From contig NZ_CP145605.1 in assembly GCF_036884255.1 (NCBI RefSeq), forward strand, positions 2,108,001-2,172,000: a DNA stretch of 64,000 bases, read 5' to 3'. Positions 9,244 through 18,081 of this stretch are shown piece by piece; the first letter of the stretch is position 1; each line of letters begins with the position of its first letter. The notes under the pieces are model-generated. The model saw only the letters and a program-made list of their open reading frames with translations. It had not been told where the DNA came from and did not search any database. This DNA is from Paenibacillus tundrae. GTDB lineage: Bacteria; Bacillota; Bacilli; Paenibacillales; Paenibacillaceae. Made by a program: the position numbers and the translations under genes.

Positions 9244-9371
9244 GAATACCAGGCTCCTTTTCTGGAAAGCATTTACTGCCCTTATTGTATCATGCCATTT
9301 GCAGACAAGGGCAGTTTTTTTGTTGTGGTATTCGTAAATCTATTTTCATTCTTGAAACTACATCGTGTGGG

Positions 9372-9860
9372 TTACGTTGGGACATGTTGACGAATCTGCA
9401 CCCAGACTTGTAGCACACCTTCCATTACTAGCATCGTTTTTACTTGAACGGTATAATCCTTCTCTCGAACCGTATACACCTTTTGATTTAACATAATCCG
9501 GGTCATTTTACTATATTCGTCGATGTTGAAAACATCTCGTCCACGAAGCGCCTCCAGTTCATCGCCGAGCTTTTGCAGTAATACTTTTAACGAAGCCTCG
9601 TCTGGCCCCTTGTCAGAATCCTCTGCTCGGACTTTAATTTCTTTGATGACCGTTTGGCGTTTACTATATTTTTTCAGCGTTTTGATATCTTTCTCATTCT
9701 GATGAAGTTGTAGCTGTAATTCCTGATTGTTCAGCCACAAGGTGTTGTAACTGAGGTGGAATATGCCATTGTAAACAATGGCTCCCGCAATCATACCAAG
9801 GACAAAAACAGCGGTCATGCGCATTAATGGACGGTAGTTGGAGAACGGCGGAATTCTCAT
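9372..9860 (-). CDS. ytrI: Sporulation membrane protein YtrI
   Basis: The 162-residue protein has one transmembrane segment near residues 13-32 (MTAVFVLGMIAGAIVYNGIF), a coiled-coil stretch (about 40-75, NNQELQLQLHQNEKDIKTL) and a folded extracytoplasmic domain. This matches YtrI, which with YtrH is needed for efficient sporulation in Bacillus. The ribosome binding site is weak (AGGCAAGG), and the gene follows ytrH by 21 bases, so it is likely translated from a shared ytrH-ytrI mRNA. Confidence 0.85.
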   Translation of the reverse strand: MRIPPFSNYRPLMRMTAVFVLGMIAGAIVYNGIFHLSYNTLWLNNQELQLQLHQNEKDIKTLKKYSKRQTVIKEIKVRAEDSDKGPDEASLKVLLQKLGDELEALRGRDVFNIDEYSKMTRIMLNQKVYTVREKDYTVQVKTMLVMEGVLQVWVQIRQHVPT

Positions 9861-9881
9861 AAACCTTGCCTCGTGACCATA

Positions 9882-10211
9882 TCAGCCACGTCCGCCGCCG
9901 CAGACCCATTTCACAAGTTCGGTTCCCATATGAGCGCCCATGAAGGCTGAGATGAGATACAAGATTTGTTTGACTGCTGGTGATAGATTACCGTCAAAGA
10001 AATTACTTTCGATGACACGCATGGGATCAATCGTACCTCCGACTGCCGCTGCAAGCGCCCATATTTTTATTTTGCCTGAAATATCTAGCATTGTCTGCGT
10101 AGGTGGCTGAAGAGAAATGACAGCTCCAATCCCTCCAATCATGGCACCGCCAAGTACGATCCCAAATGCGATAAAGAAATCAAGAATAGCTTTGGACAAA
10201 AATGTGCTCAT
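9882..10211 (-). CDS. ytrH: Sporulation membrane protein YtrH
   Basis: The 109-residue protein has three hydrophobic segments with glycine-rich stretches (FGIVLGGAMIGGIGAV, near residues 16-32; WALAAAVGG; ILYLISAFMGAHMG), as in YtrH. A good AAGGAG lies before ATG 10211. Family: mother-cell expressed in Bacillus and required for normal sporulation. It is divergent from dnaE, as in Bacillus. Confidence 0.9.
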   Translation of the reverse strand: MSTFLSKAILDFFIAFGIVLGGAMIGGIGAVISLQPPTQTMLDISGKIKIWALAAAVGGTIDPMRVIESNFFDGNLSPAVKQILYLISAFMGAHMGTELVKWVCGGGRG

Positions 10212-10285
10212 CTAGCAACACTCCTTCTCAGACCCAGTACACGTCCCCAAATCCGAGTTCGAATAGGAGGGCGGCTTGTACTTCT

Positions 10286-10316
10286 ATTGTATGGGCGTGC
10301 CCCCAGACGTTATGAT
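10286..10316 (-). promoter_or_regulatory. Candidate sigma-E promoter for ytrH-ytrI
   Basis: The minus strand reads ATCATAA, a 16-base spacer, then CATACAAT, close to the sigma-E consensus -10 CATACAnT. It lies 75 bases before ytrH, whose Bacillus ortholog is sigma-E controlled. Confidence 0.35.
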
Positions 10317-10408
10317 AAAATAGAATAATAAAGTATTTTGTCCATATCGATGATTTAACAATTCATAGAAGAGGTAGAGGACAGAAATAACTGTTTCATT
10401 TATATAAG

Positions 10409-10427
10409 TTATTGCCTATTGCAATAA
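10409..10427 (+). promoter_or_regulatory. Perfect 7-base inverted repeat before dnaE
   Basis: TTATTGC, five bases, GCAATAA lies just upstream of the dnaE ribosome binding site. It could be an operator or a small mRNA hairpin; no protein is known to me for it. Confidence 0.35.
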
Positions 10428-10450
10428 TAGCGGCGAAAGGAAGAAAAAAC

Positions 10451-13400
10451 ATGAGTTCTTTTGTGCATTTGCATGTTCACAGTGAGTATAGTTTGCTGGA
10501 CGGCGCTGCGCGTATTTCGGATCTCGTGGACAGAGCTGCAGATCTCGGAATGACATCACTTGCGCTAACCGATCACGGCGTGATGTATGGCGCTATTCCT
10601 TTTTATAAAGCGTGCGTAGCACGGGGTATTAAGCCGATTATCGGATGTGAGGCGTATATGACTGCGGGCTCTCGCAAAGAGCGGGGAAGTCGTAAGGATC
10701 AGCCGATTCATCATTTGATTTTGCTGGCGAAGAATATGACAGGTTACCGTAATCTGATGAAGCTATGTTCGATCGGTCATTTGGAAGGTTTCCATTATAA
10801 GCCACGGATTGATATGGAGAGCTTGCAGGCACATCACGAGGGCATCATATGTTTAAGTGCGTGTCTGGGCGGAGAGGTGCCCCAGCATTTGCTGCACGGA
10901 CGAGAAGAGGAAGCACGGCGGGCAGCGCTGCGTTACAAAAACATTTTCGGAGAAGACTTCTATCTTGAACTTCAGGATCATGGCCTCTCGGAGCAAAAAC
11001 GTGTCAATCCACAGCTAATGAAATTAGCTGCTGAGCTGGAAATTCCGCTCGTAGTGACGAATGATGCTCATTATCTGTTAGAAGAGGATGCGGAGCTCCA
11101 GGATGTGCTGATCTGCATCGGGACAGGTAAGACTGTTGATGATGAAACTCGGCTGCGGATTGGAACGAACCAGCTGTACCTGAAAAGTGGGGAAGACATG
11201 GCGCGCTTGTTCCCTCATGTGCCTGAAGCTATAGCCAATACCGTTCGCATTGCGGATTCTTGTGAATTGGAGCTGGAGTTTGGCAAATCTATTTTGCCTG
11301 AATATAGACCTCTCCCAGAAGGACAGAGCCCATCTACGTATTTGCGTCAATTGTGCGAGGTAGGTATGGAAGAACGGTATAGCAACACCGTGCGGTGGAC
11401 GGACAAGGAGCAGCGTTCAGAGCTGGAGCAGCGATTGGATTATGAGCTTCGGGTGATTGATAGCATGGGATTCTCCGATTATTTCCTTATCGTATGGGAC
11501 TTTATCGCTTATGCTCACAGTCAGAACATTGTGACCGGACCCGGTCGGGGTTCATCCGCAGGTAGTATCGTAGCCTACACGCTGAAAATCACAGATGTTG
11601 ATCCTATGAAGTACAACCTGCTCTTCGAGCGGTTTCTGAATCCTGAACGGATCTCCATGCCCGATATCGATATTGACTTCAGCGATGAACGTCGGGATGA
11701 AGTCATTGATTATGTTGCGGACAAGTACGGAAAAGCGCATGTAGCACAGATTATTACCTTTGGTACGATGGCTGCTCGTGCAGCAGTACGTGATGTTGGA
11801 CGTGCACTCAACGTGCCGTATGGCGAAGTAGATAAAGCCGCGAAGCTGATTCCGGCTCAGCTAGGCATCAATATTCAGCGGGCGATGGAAACGACGCCTG
11901 AATTGATGACCTTGTATGAGACTAAACCGAAAACACGTGAGCTGTTGGATATGGCGATGAAGGTAGAAGGTATGCCTCGTCATGCCTCCACACACGCAGC
12001 CGGAGTGGTCATCTCTCGGGATCCGCTGACAGACGCTGTTCCGCTGCAAGAAGGCAGTGAGGGCACTGCTCTGACGCAATATTCTATGGAGAATTTAGAG
12101 GCCATCGGATTGCTCAAAATGGACTTTCTCGGATTACGTACCCTTTCTATTATTGAGCGTTGTCTTCGTTGGATTGGGGAGCATGGAGAGGTGCCAGATT
12201 TCCGCCATATCCCAGACGATGATGCACAGACGTATGAGATGCTGGGGCGCGGCGATACGATGGGCATTTTCCAATTAGAGTCTGCGGGAATTCGGCGTGT
12301 CATGAAGGACATGAAACCAAGCGTATTCGAGGATATTATCTCCGTGCTGGCTCTGTATCGGCCAGGCCCAATGGAGTTTATATCCAAATATATTCAGGGT
12401 AAGCACGGTCAAATAGCAGTGGATTATCCGCATGCCGACCTTGAGCCAATCCTGAAAGATACTTACGGTATCATTGTCTATCAGGAGCAAATCATGCAGA
12501 TTGCTTCGCGGATGGCAGGTTTCTCACTGGGTGAAGCCGACTTGCTGCGTAGAGCCGTGTCGAAGAAAAAACGGGAAGTGCTGGATCTGGAGCGCGGACA
12601 CTTTGTTCAGGGTAGCCTGAAACAGGGATATAGTGAAGCAGAGGCAGATTTGGTCTACGATATGATCGTCAAATTTGCAAACTACGGTTTCCCGCGTGCC
12701 CATGCTGCCGCTTATGGTGTACTGGCTTTCCAAACGGCGTATCTCAAAGCCCATTATCCCGTTCATTTTATGGCGTCCATGCTGACAGCTGTAATGGGTA
12801 GCCACCGAAAAGTTGCAGAGTATGTCGTGGAGTGTCGCCGGATGGAGATTGAGGTATTACCACCGGATGTGAACGAGAGTGGTATTTTGTTTACGCCGGT
12901 CTTTACTGCTACTACTTCTTCTGATCGACAGGAAAGTAATGCTACAACTCAAACCGATGAGAACACGGAAGAAGAAGCTACGAATGGTCATGATGATGGC
13001 TATGACCATGCACACTACGGTGATGCACCTCTTCCAGATGATCCTGGGCCTGAGCCCGGAGAAGAGGGTGCTACTTATGAGTGGCAGACATCCACTGCCA
13101 TAACCGAACCTTCTGCGAAGCCCGAAGGGACGGGCGTTGTCACAGCTGCTACAGCAGGGTATTCGAGCGAGGAAGAGAACTCAGCTTCACAGCCGGCGGT
13201 TTCATTTACAGATGCAGGGTCATCGGTGGAATCGGACGAGGAAGCACAGACGCTTACAACGCCAGGTGCCATTCGCTTTGGTCTTGCTGCAGTCAAAAAC
13301 GTAGGTACCCAAGCGATGGAAAGCATCATGATTGTGCGTAAGGAACGACCTTTTGACAGCCTGCTCGACTTTTGTCGACGTGTCGATCTGCGGGTGTGTA

Positions 13401-14464
13401 ATAAACGGGTAATTGAATCGCTGATCCAAGCGGGAGCTTTTGATTCGTTGCCCGGTCATCGAGCACAGTTACTTGCGATGCTGGATGAAACGGTGGAGGC
13501 CGCGCTGAAATGGCGTAAGGAACGTGAGGACTTACAGATTCAATTGTTTGATTTTGTGGAGACACCGAATTGGGAGATCGAATATCCGGAAATTCCACCG
13601 TTTTCTGCAAGTCAGCAGTTGGAGCTAGAGCGCGAATTGCTCGGTCTGTATCTCTCTGGACATCCGCTGGATGATTTTGAGAAAATACTTGAATCCAGCG
13701 GCGCAGATCGGATTATGGAATTGACCGAGGCGGCCGATGATACGATGGCGGTTGCGGCGGGCATGGTTGTCTCTGTGAAGTCGATTACGACGAAACAGGG
13801 GAAAGCGATGGCGTTCATGGAGCTTGAAGACCAGATTGAACGCTGTGAAGTAGTTCTCTTTCCCGAAGTATGGCGGCGAAGCCAGCAGGTGATCGGGAAA
13901 GGTGAACTGCTCGTCGTGCGTGCCAAAGTGCAGCAGCAGGACGAAGGGTTTAAGCTGCTGGCTGAGGAGGTGGCGCAGCTCACACCGGCGGCACTGGAAC
14001 AGCAGCTACGCAGTCGCGAACGGCGTGCGAAGCCCGGCAGCGCATCGCGCCCAGCGGCTGCGCCGAAGCAGCCGGCTGGTGCGGGTGTTGGAGCTGGAGC
14101 GCAGCCTAGCGGCGTAGGCTCTGCAGCAGTGCGCGGCAGCGATGCTGCAAGGGGTGACACAGCCGGGGCGAGAAGCGCTCCGAGCGGACGCCCCGGTGCA
14201 GGCAGTGCGGAGCCGACTCGTCGGCCCCAGGCGGTGGAGCAGCGAGTATTTGTGAAGATTAGCCCTCAGGCGGAGACGCCCGAGATGCTGGCGCGGTTGA
14301 AGCAGCTTCTGGAGCAGCATCCGGGGCCTGTAGCCACTGTGCTCTTCTATGAGCAGCAGCAGAAGCTACTTGCACTTAGTGACGGCTATCGAATCAAGCC
14401 TTCTCCAACCCTCATTGCCGAAATGGAGAACATGCTTGGTGAAGGAACCGTCAAAATTAAATAG
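10451..14464 (+). CDS. dnaE: DNA polymerase III alpha subunit DnaE, extended
   Basis: The 1337-residue protein starts at ATG 10451 behind AAAGGAAG. Order: PHP domain (1-280, HLHVHSEYSLLDG), polymerase palm with PDIDIDF (Asp405, Asp407) and KMDFLGLR (Asp558), HhH region, OB fold (about 1105-1180) and a C-terminal domain. DnaE of Bacillus is about 1115 residues. The excess lies in two low-complexity insertions: an acidic Ser/Thr/Glu-rich segment at about 818-935, placed between ILPPDVNESG-type and IRFGLAAVKNVG conserved blocks, and an Ala/Gly/Pro/Arg-rich segment at about 1192-1265 after the OB fold, with visibly higher G+C. Role: primer-extending replicative polymerase alongside PolC. All core catalytic residues are present. 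Confidence 0.97.
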   Translation: MSSFVHLHVHSEYSLLDGAARISDLVDRAADLGMTSLALTDHGVMYGAIPFYKACVARGIKPIIGCEAYMTAGSRKERGSRKDQPIHHLILLAKNMTGYRNLMKLCSIGHLEGFHYKPRIDMESLQAHHEGIICLSACLGGEVPQHLLHGREEEARRAALRYKNIFGEDFYLELQDHGLSEQKRVNPQLMKLAAELEIPLVVTNDAHYLLEEDAELQDVLICIGTGKTVDDETRLRIGTNQLYLKSGEDMARLFPHVPEAIANTVRIADSCELELEFGKSILPEYRPLPEGQSPSTYLRQLCEVGMEERYSNTVRWTDKEQRSELEQRLDYELRVIDSMGFSDYFLIVWDFIAYAHSQNIVTGPGRGSSAGSIVAYTLKITDVDPMKYNLLFERFLNPERISMPDIDIDFSDERRDEVIDYVADKYGKAHVAQIITFGTMAARAAVRDVGRALNVPYGEVDKAAKLIPAQLGINIQRAMETTPELMTLYETKPKTRELLDMAMKVEGMPRHASTHAAGVVISRDPLTDAVPLQEGSEGTALTQYSMENLEAIGLLKMDFLGLRTLSIIERCLRWIGEHGEVPDFRHIPDDDAQTYEMLGRGDTMGIFQLESAGIRRVMKDMKPSVFEDIISVLALYRPGPMEFISKYIQGKHGQIAVDYPHADLEPILKDTYGIIVYQEQIMQIASRMAGFSLGEADLLRRAVSKKKREVLDLERGHFVQGSLKQGYSEAEADLVYDMIVKFANYGFPRAHAAAYGVLAFQTAYLKAHYPVHFMASMLTAVMGSHRKVAEYVVECRRMEIEVLPPDVNESGILFTPVFTATTSSDRQESNATTQTDENTEEEATNGHDDGYDHAHYGDAPLPDDPGPEPGEEGATYEWQTSTAITEPSAKPEGTGVVTAATAGYSSEEENSASQPAVSFTDAGSSVESDEEAQTLTTPGAIRFGLAAVKNVGTQAMESIMIVRKERPFDSLLDFCRRVDLRVCNKRVIESLIQAGAFDSLPGHRAQLLAMLDETVEAALKWRKEREDLQIQLFDFVETPNWEIEYPEIPPFSASQQLELERELLGLYLSGHPLDDFEKILESSGADRIMELTEAADDTMAVAAGMVVSVKSITTKQGKAMAFMELEDQIERCEVVLFPEVWRRSQQVIGKGELLVVRAKVQQQDEGFKLLAEEVAQLTPAALEQQLRSRERRAKPGSASRPAAAPKQPAGAGVGAGAQPSGVGSAAVRGSDAARGDTAGARSAPSGRPGAGSAEPTRRPQAVEQRVFVKISPQAETPEMLARLKQLLEQHPGPVATVLFYEQQQKLLALSDGYRIKPSPTLIAEMENMLGEGTVKIK

Positions 14465-14502
14465 GTTCAGCAGACAACTTGTCTGTCTTCATAAGATAAG
14501 AA

Positions 14503-14535
14503 GAACCTGTTCGGTGACAACCGGACAGGTTTTTT
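14503..14535 (+). terminator. Terminator after dnaE
   Basis: AACCTGTTCGG, a six-base loop, CCGGACAGGTT, then a run of T. Confidence 0.85.
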
Positions 14536-14674
14536 GTGTTTAATTTATTCATTATTACCTGCTGAATTGACATAGTGAGGCTTTTTTTATGAACATTTTG
14601 TGAGTGTACTGCATACACTTGAGAACACCGAAGAACCTGGGGTTCTCCGGGGGAGTGAGGCGGGAGGTCGAGAT

Positions 14675-15166
14675 ATGTCATATGAAATCGTAGAAGCTAT
14701 GCTGGCCCGGCGGGGTGTACAGATTGAAGCGATCGCGGAGATTGTATATCATCTGCAAAAAGGGTACCACCCGGAACTGACCATGGATGATTGTGTCATC
14801 AGTGTTAAATCTGTACTGCAAAAACGTGAGGTGCAGTATACGCTGTACACGGGCATAGCCCTTGACGAGCTTGCAGAGAAACGTTTGTTGCCTCAGCCGT
14901 TACAAGCTATTATGGAAGCGGACGAATCCTTGTACGGAGTGGACGAGACTCTGGCGCTTGGCATTACACATGTATTTGGTATGATTGGTTTAACTAGCTT
15001 TGGTTATCTGGACAAAGAAAAAATAGGCATTATTCATGACCTGAATGAGCACGGATCGGCCATTCACGTGTTTCTGGACGATCTTGTTGCAGGGCTTGCA
15101 GCTGCTGCTTCCGCTCGTATTGCGCACAAAAATATTAAAGCCAAGAAATATCCCGGTGATGTATAA
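14675..15166 (+). CDS. Phosphatidylglycerophosphatase A-like protein (YutG type)
   Basis: The 163-residue protein matches the YutG/PgpA family: LLxRGVxIExIAEIVYxLQ at the start, DDCVISVKSVLQKREVQ, LLPQPLQAIMEADESLYGVDE and VFLDDLVAGLAAAASARIAH near the end. Family role: dephosphorylation of phosphatidylglycerol phosphate in membrane lipid synthesis; activity of the short YutG type is less well shown. The start ATG 14675 follows GGGAGGTCGAG; the frame is open upstream to 14600 but that segment has no ribosome binding site and is not conserved. Confidence 0.85.
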   Translation: MSYEIVEAMLARRGVQIEAIAEIVYHLQKGYHPELTMDDCVISVKSVLQKREVQYTLYTGIALDELAEKRLLPQPLQAIMEADESLYGVDETLALGITHVFGMIGLTSFGYLDKEKIGIIHDLNEHGSAIHVFLDDLVAGLAAAASARIAHKNIKAKKYPGDV

Positions 15167-15221
15167 ACGAGCATCTACGTATAGGTTGTGATGTTAGAAA
15201 CGCCCTTTGTAGAGGTAGAAG

Positions 15222-15263
15222 TGCAGGTCTTCCATGTCGTCCTGATTGCTTGGAAGACTTGCA
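15222..15263. other. Strong hairpin without T-run
   Basis: TGCAGGTCTTCCA (15222-15234) pairs with TGGAAGACTTGCA (15251-15263) over 13 bases with one G-U, around a 16-base loop. It lies between the pgpA-like gene and the DUF2007-like gene. No poly-T follows on either strand, so it is not a standard terminator. Confidence 0.45.
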
Positions 15264-15454
15264 TATGCACGCTCAACACTTCAAATTGCAAACATTCCGT
15301 TGACCGTATCAGGTGTCTTTGGGGAGCAAATATCCCTCATAATCCTGTTTTCTGCCGATAGATCCCGAACCCTTTCTTGCAGAAAAAAAGTGAGGTATGT
15401 TATCATTAGTCCAATATACGGGCTCTGAACATTAGCTTAGGGGGCGGACATGGT

Positions 15455-15643
15455 ATGTGGACGGTGATTTACATTGCACCGACGGCAAAGGTTGCGGACA
15501 AGATCAAGACCAAGCTTTCGGAAGAAGGTTTTCTGGTACAGACCCGTCCCATCAGTTTATCCAAACAGCAATTTGAGATTCGCGTTCCTTCAGGGGAACT
15601 GGAAGAAGTCCAGGAAGTGCTGAATTCGATTCTGCATTCCTGA
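15455..15643 (+). CDS. Small DUF2007-like protein
   Basis: The 62-residue protein has a predicted beta-alpha-beta pattern: VIYIAP, then a lysine-rich helix KVADKIKTKLSEEG, then FLVQTRPI, FEIRVP and a second helix. It resembles small DUF2007-type proteins (inference from pattern; not proven). AGGGGGCGG lies seven bases before ATG 15455. It is sometimes found upstream of accD in Paenibacillus (recollection, not checked). Function unknown. Confidence 0.7.
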   Translation: MWTVIYIAPTAKVADKIKTKLSEEGFLVQTRPISLSKQQFEIRVPSGELEEVQEVLNSILHS

Positions 15644-15666
15644 TCGTTCAACATCAGACACACGCC

Positions 15667-16047
15667 TTGGCGAATGAGAAAGTACCATTGGTACATAAGG
15701 CTGACCGCGTAAGCGGAGAGAGAGGAATCGACTTGCATGTGCTGTATGCTGCTGTCCTTCCTTCTTTTTTTGTTAGGACAAGAACCGATCTCGTTGCATT
15801 CGGAGACCCTACCAAGATAGATTTAAGCATCGGCGCAACAATCTTTCGGTAATTGCAGGTAACATCAATCGTGCTGACAGAAGCCGCTGATCCTTGCCTT
15901 ATGCCGGTGGATTTTTTTGTTGTGAGTGCTGGACAAGACCCACGGCAGCTTGTGGGACGTAAGCGGTTTACCGTCGTACGCGGAGAAGTCGTCATTGACG
16001 ATAACTGCAAGTTGCGGCTAATCAAATCAACGGCTGGAGAGGTGTAG
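15667..16047 (+). pseudogene. Possible decayed reading frame split by one TAA, before accD
   Basis: One frame is open from 15667 to 16047 except for TAA at 15850-15852. Codon choice in both halves looks like that of the neighbours. The second half (DFFVVSAGQDPRQLVGRKRF, then VVRGEVV) loosely resembles the C-terminal beta strands of amidohydrolases. Neither half has a ribosome binding site. It may be a gene remnant or non-coding sequence; the last codons carry the accD ribosome binding site. Confidence 0.25.
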
Positions 16048-16049
16048 TT

Positions 16050-16943
16050 GTGTTCAAAGATATATTCCAGAAGAAAAGGAAGTACGCCACCATACCTTCC
16101 GAGCGTGCGCTTCAAGGCGAAGGTCAGGAAGTGAGTGAGCGCCCAAAACGAGAAATACCTGAAGGGCTAATGAACAAGTGCAGCAAGTGTGGCACGATTC
16201 AATATAGTAAGGAATTAGAGAAGAACCTGAAGGTTTGTCCTTCTTGTGGTTACCATATGCGTCTTAACGCAATGGAACGTATCGCGATGATTTTGGATGA
16301 GCAAGGATTCGTGGAACATGATGCGGATATGGTATCAGTTGATCCCCTTGGCTTCCCAGGGTATAGCAGCAAGCTGGAGCAGCAACGTCTGAAATCCGGT
16401 TTGAAGGAAGCTGTTATTACTGGTGAAGGTACGATTGAAGGCTTACCCGTTGTAGTAGCGGTTATGAGCTTTGACTTCTTTACAGGTAGTATGGGTTCAG
16501 TGGTTGGAGAGAAAATCACCCGTGCTATTGAATATGCTACAGAGAAGCGACTGCCTATTATTATATTCTCTACATCGGGTGGTGCTCGGATGCAAGAGAG
16601 TATTCTCAGCTTGATGCAGATGGCCAAAACGAGTGCAGCGTTGTCCCGATTAGATGAACAGGGCGGCCTGTATATTTCAGTGATTACAGATCCGACTACC
16701 GGCGGTGTTTCGGCGAGCTTTGCGAGCTTAGGCGATATTAACATTGCTGAACCGGGAGCTGTATTTGGCTTTGCCGGTAGAATTGTTATTGAACAGACAA
16801 TTCGTCAGAAACTGCCTGATGATTTCCAAACAGCAGAATTTAATATGCAGCATGGACAGCTGGACTTGGTGGTTCACCGGAAAGAACTTCGTACAACCCT
16901 TGCCAAGCTTCTAGATATGCATAGTGAAAAAGGAGGGGTCTAA
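16050..16943 (+). CDS. accD: Acetyl-CoA carboxylase carboxyltransferase subunit beta
   Basis: The 297-residue protein has an N-terminal zinc ribbon (Cys44, Cys47, Cys63, Cys66: CSKC and CPSC) and a crotonase-fold carboxyltransferase domain with SGGARMQE and [12 protein letters not shown]. With AccA it transfers CO2 from carboxybiotin to acetyl-CoA, giving malonyl-CoA for fatty acid synthesis. Start GTG 16050 with GGAGAGGTG upstream. The stop abuts the accA start directly, so the two are an operon with matched stoichiometry. Confidence 0.97.
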   Translation: MFKDIFQKKRKYATIPSERALQGEGQEVSERPKREIPEGLMNKCSKCGTIQYSKELEKNLKVCPSCGYHMRLNAMERIAMILDEQGFVEHDADMVSVDPLGFPGYSSKLEQQRLKSGLKEAVITGEGTIEGLPVVVAVMSFDFFTGSMGSVVGEKITRAIEYATEKRLPIIIFSTSGGARMQESILSLMQMAKTSAALSRLDEQGGLYISVITDPTTGGVSASFASLGDINIAEPGAVFGFAGRIVIEQTIRQKLPDDFQTAEFNMQHGQLDLVVHRKELRTTLAKLLDMHSEKGGV

Positions 16944-17975
16944 ATGGCGGGTGAGTTGCCATATGAAGCGCCTCTGGTTGAGATGCGCAAAAAGATTGAA
17001 GAGCTCGTACAGTTCGGTCAGGAAAAAGGCATCGATTTCACAGACGAGATTGCGCGTCTGGAGGAACGTTATCATAGACTGGAAGAAGAAATATACTCTG
17101 GCATCACAGCGGCTCAGAAAATGCATCTGGCTCGGCATCAACAGCGCCCAACAGCTCTCGATCTAATTCAGTTGATTTTTACGGATTTCATTGAGCTGCA
17201 TGGTGACCGTATGTTCGGCGATGATCTGGCTGTTGTTGGTGGATTAGCGAAGCTAGATGGCAAAACAGTTACCGTCATCGGACAGCAGCGGGGGAAGGAT
17301 ACGAAAGACAATATCGCCCGCTTTTTCGGGAGCGCTCATCCGGAAGGTTTCCGGAAAGGGCTTCGTCTCATGAAGCAAGCTGACAAATTCGGACGTCCAA
17401 TTATTACGTTTATTGATACTAAAGGAGCGTATCCGGGTAATACTGCTGAAGAGAGAGGTCAATCGGAGGCTATTGCTCGTAACCTAATGGAGATGGCCAA
17501 ACTGTCTGTGCCAGTTATTGTTGTCGTTATTGGTGAAGGCGGAAGCGGTGGCGCACTTGCACTAGCCGTAGGTAACCGTGTGCTCATGCTGGAGCATGCC
17601 ATCTACTCAGCGATCTCTCCGAATGGAGCAGCTTCGATTCTGTGGAAGGATGCAACGAAGGCAGATCAGGCTGCAGAAGCCATGAAGATTACTGCCAAAG
17701 ATCTACTGGAAATGAACGTTATTGAGGATATCATACCTGAACCTCGTGGCGGGGCTCACCGGGATTATGAAGCATCTGCGGCAGCCATTCATGAGGCTCT
17801 GATCCGTCATCTGGATGAGATGAAAGGGTGGAGCAGCGACCAATTGAAGCAGGATCGCTATGAGAAGTTCCGTAAGATTGGCTCGGTCACATTTGAATCT
17901 CCAGTCCCAGATCAAGCTCCTCAACCACCTGCAGAAGTGGATGTTGTGAATAATTTGTCGGGAAATGCTGAATGA
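16944..17975 (+). CDS. accA: Acetyl-CoA carboxylase carboxyltransferase subunit alpha
   Basis: The 343-residue protein matches AccA: N-terminal helical region ([11 protein letters not shown]), then [38 protein letters not shown] and [13 protein letters not shown]. It pairs with AccD as the alpha2-beta2 carboxyltransferase. The start ATG 16944 directly follows the accD TAA; AAAGGAGG lies in the accD 3' end. About 20 residues longer than many AccA, the excess being a polar C-terminal tail ([15 protein letters not shown]). Confidence 0.97.
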   Translation: MAGELPYEAPLVEMRKKIEELVQFGQEKGIDFTDEIARLEERYHRLEEEIYSGITAAQKMHLARHQQRPTALDLIQLIFTDFIELHGDRMFGDDLAVVGGLAKLDGKTVTVIGQQRGKDTKDNIARFFGSAHPEGFRKGLRLMKQADKFGRPIITFIDTKGAYPGNTAEERGQSEAIARNLMEMAKLSVPVIVVVIGEGGSGGALALAVGNRVLMLEHAIYSAISPNGAASILWKDATKADQAAEAMKITAKDLLEMNVIEDIIPEPRGGAHRDYEASAAAIHEALIRHLDEMKGWSSDQLKQDRYEKFRKIGSVTFESPVPDQAPQPPAEVDVVNNLSGNAE

Positions 17976-18081
17976 TGTGACGAATTTCCTATACAAATGA
18001 ACCAAAGTATAGTAAATTTAATAGTTGGAAAAAGAAAAAGACATATACAGAGAGACCTTTTAAAATCGGAGGAAACCCAAA

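Noticed and set aside
15246..15428. 60-residue frame between the hairpin 15222 and the DUF2007-like gene
   Set aside because: Starts within the hairpin arm, no ribosome binding site, no recognised pattern.
15654..16115. 153-residue minus-strand frame opposite the accD start
   Set aside because: It overlaps the accD coding start and its zinc ribbon side, has no ribosome binding site, and its composition (Thr/Ser/Arg-rich) is typical of a shadow frame.
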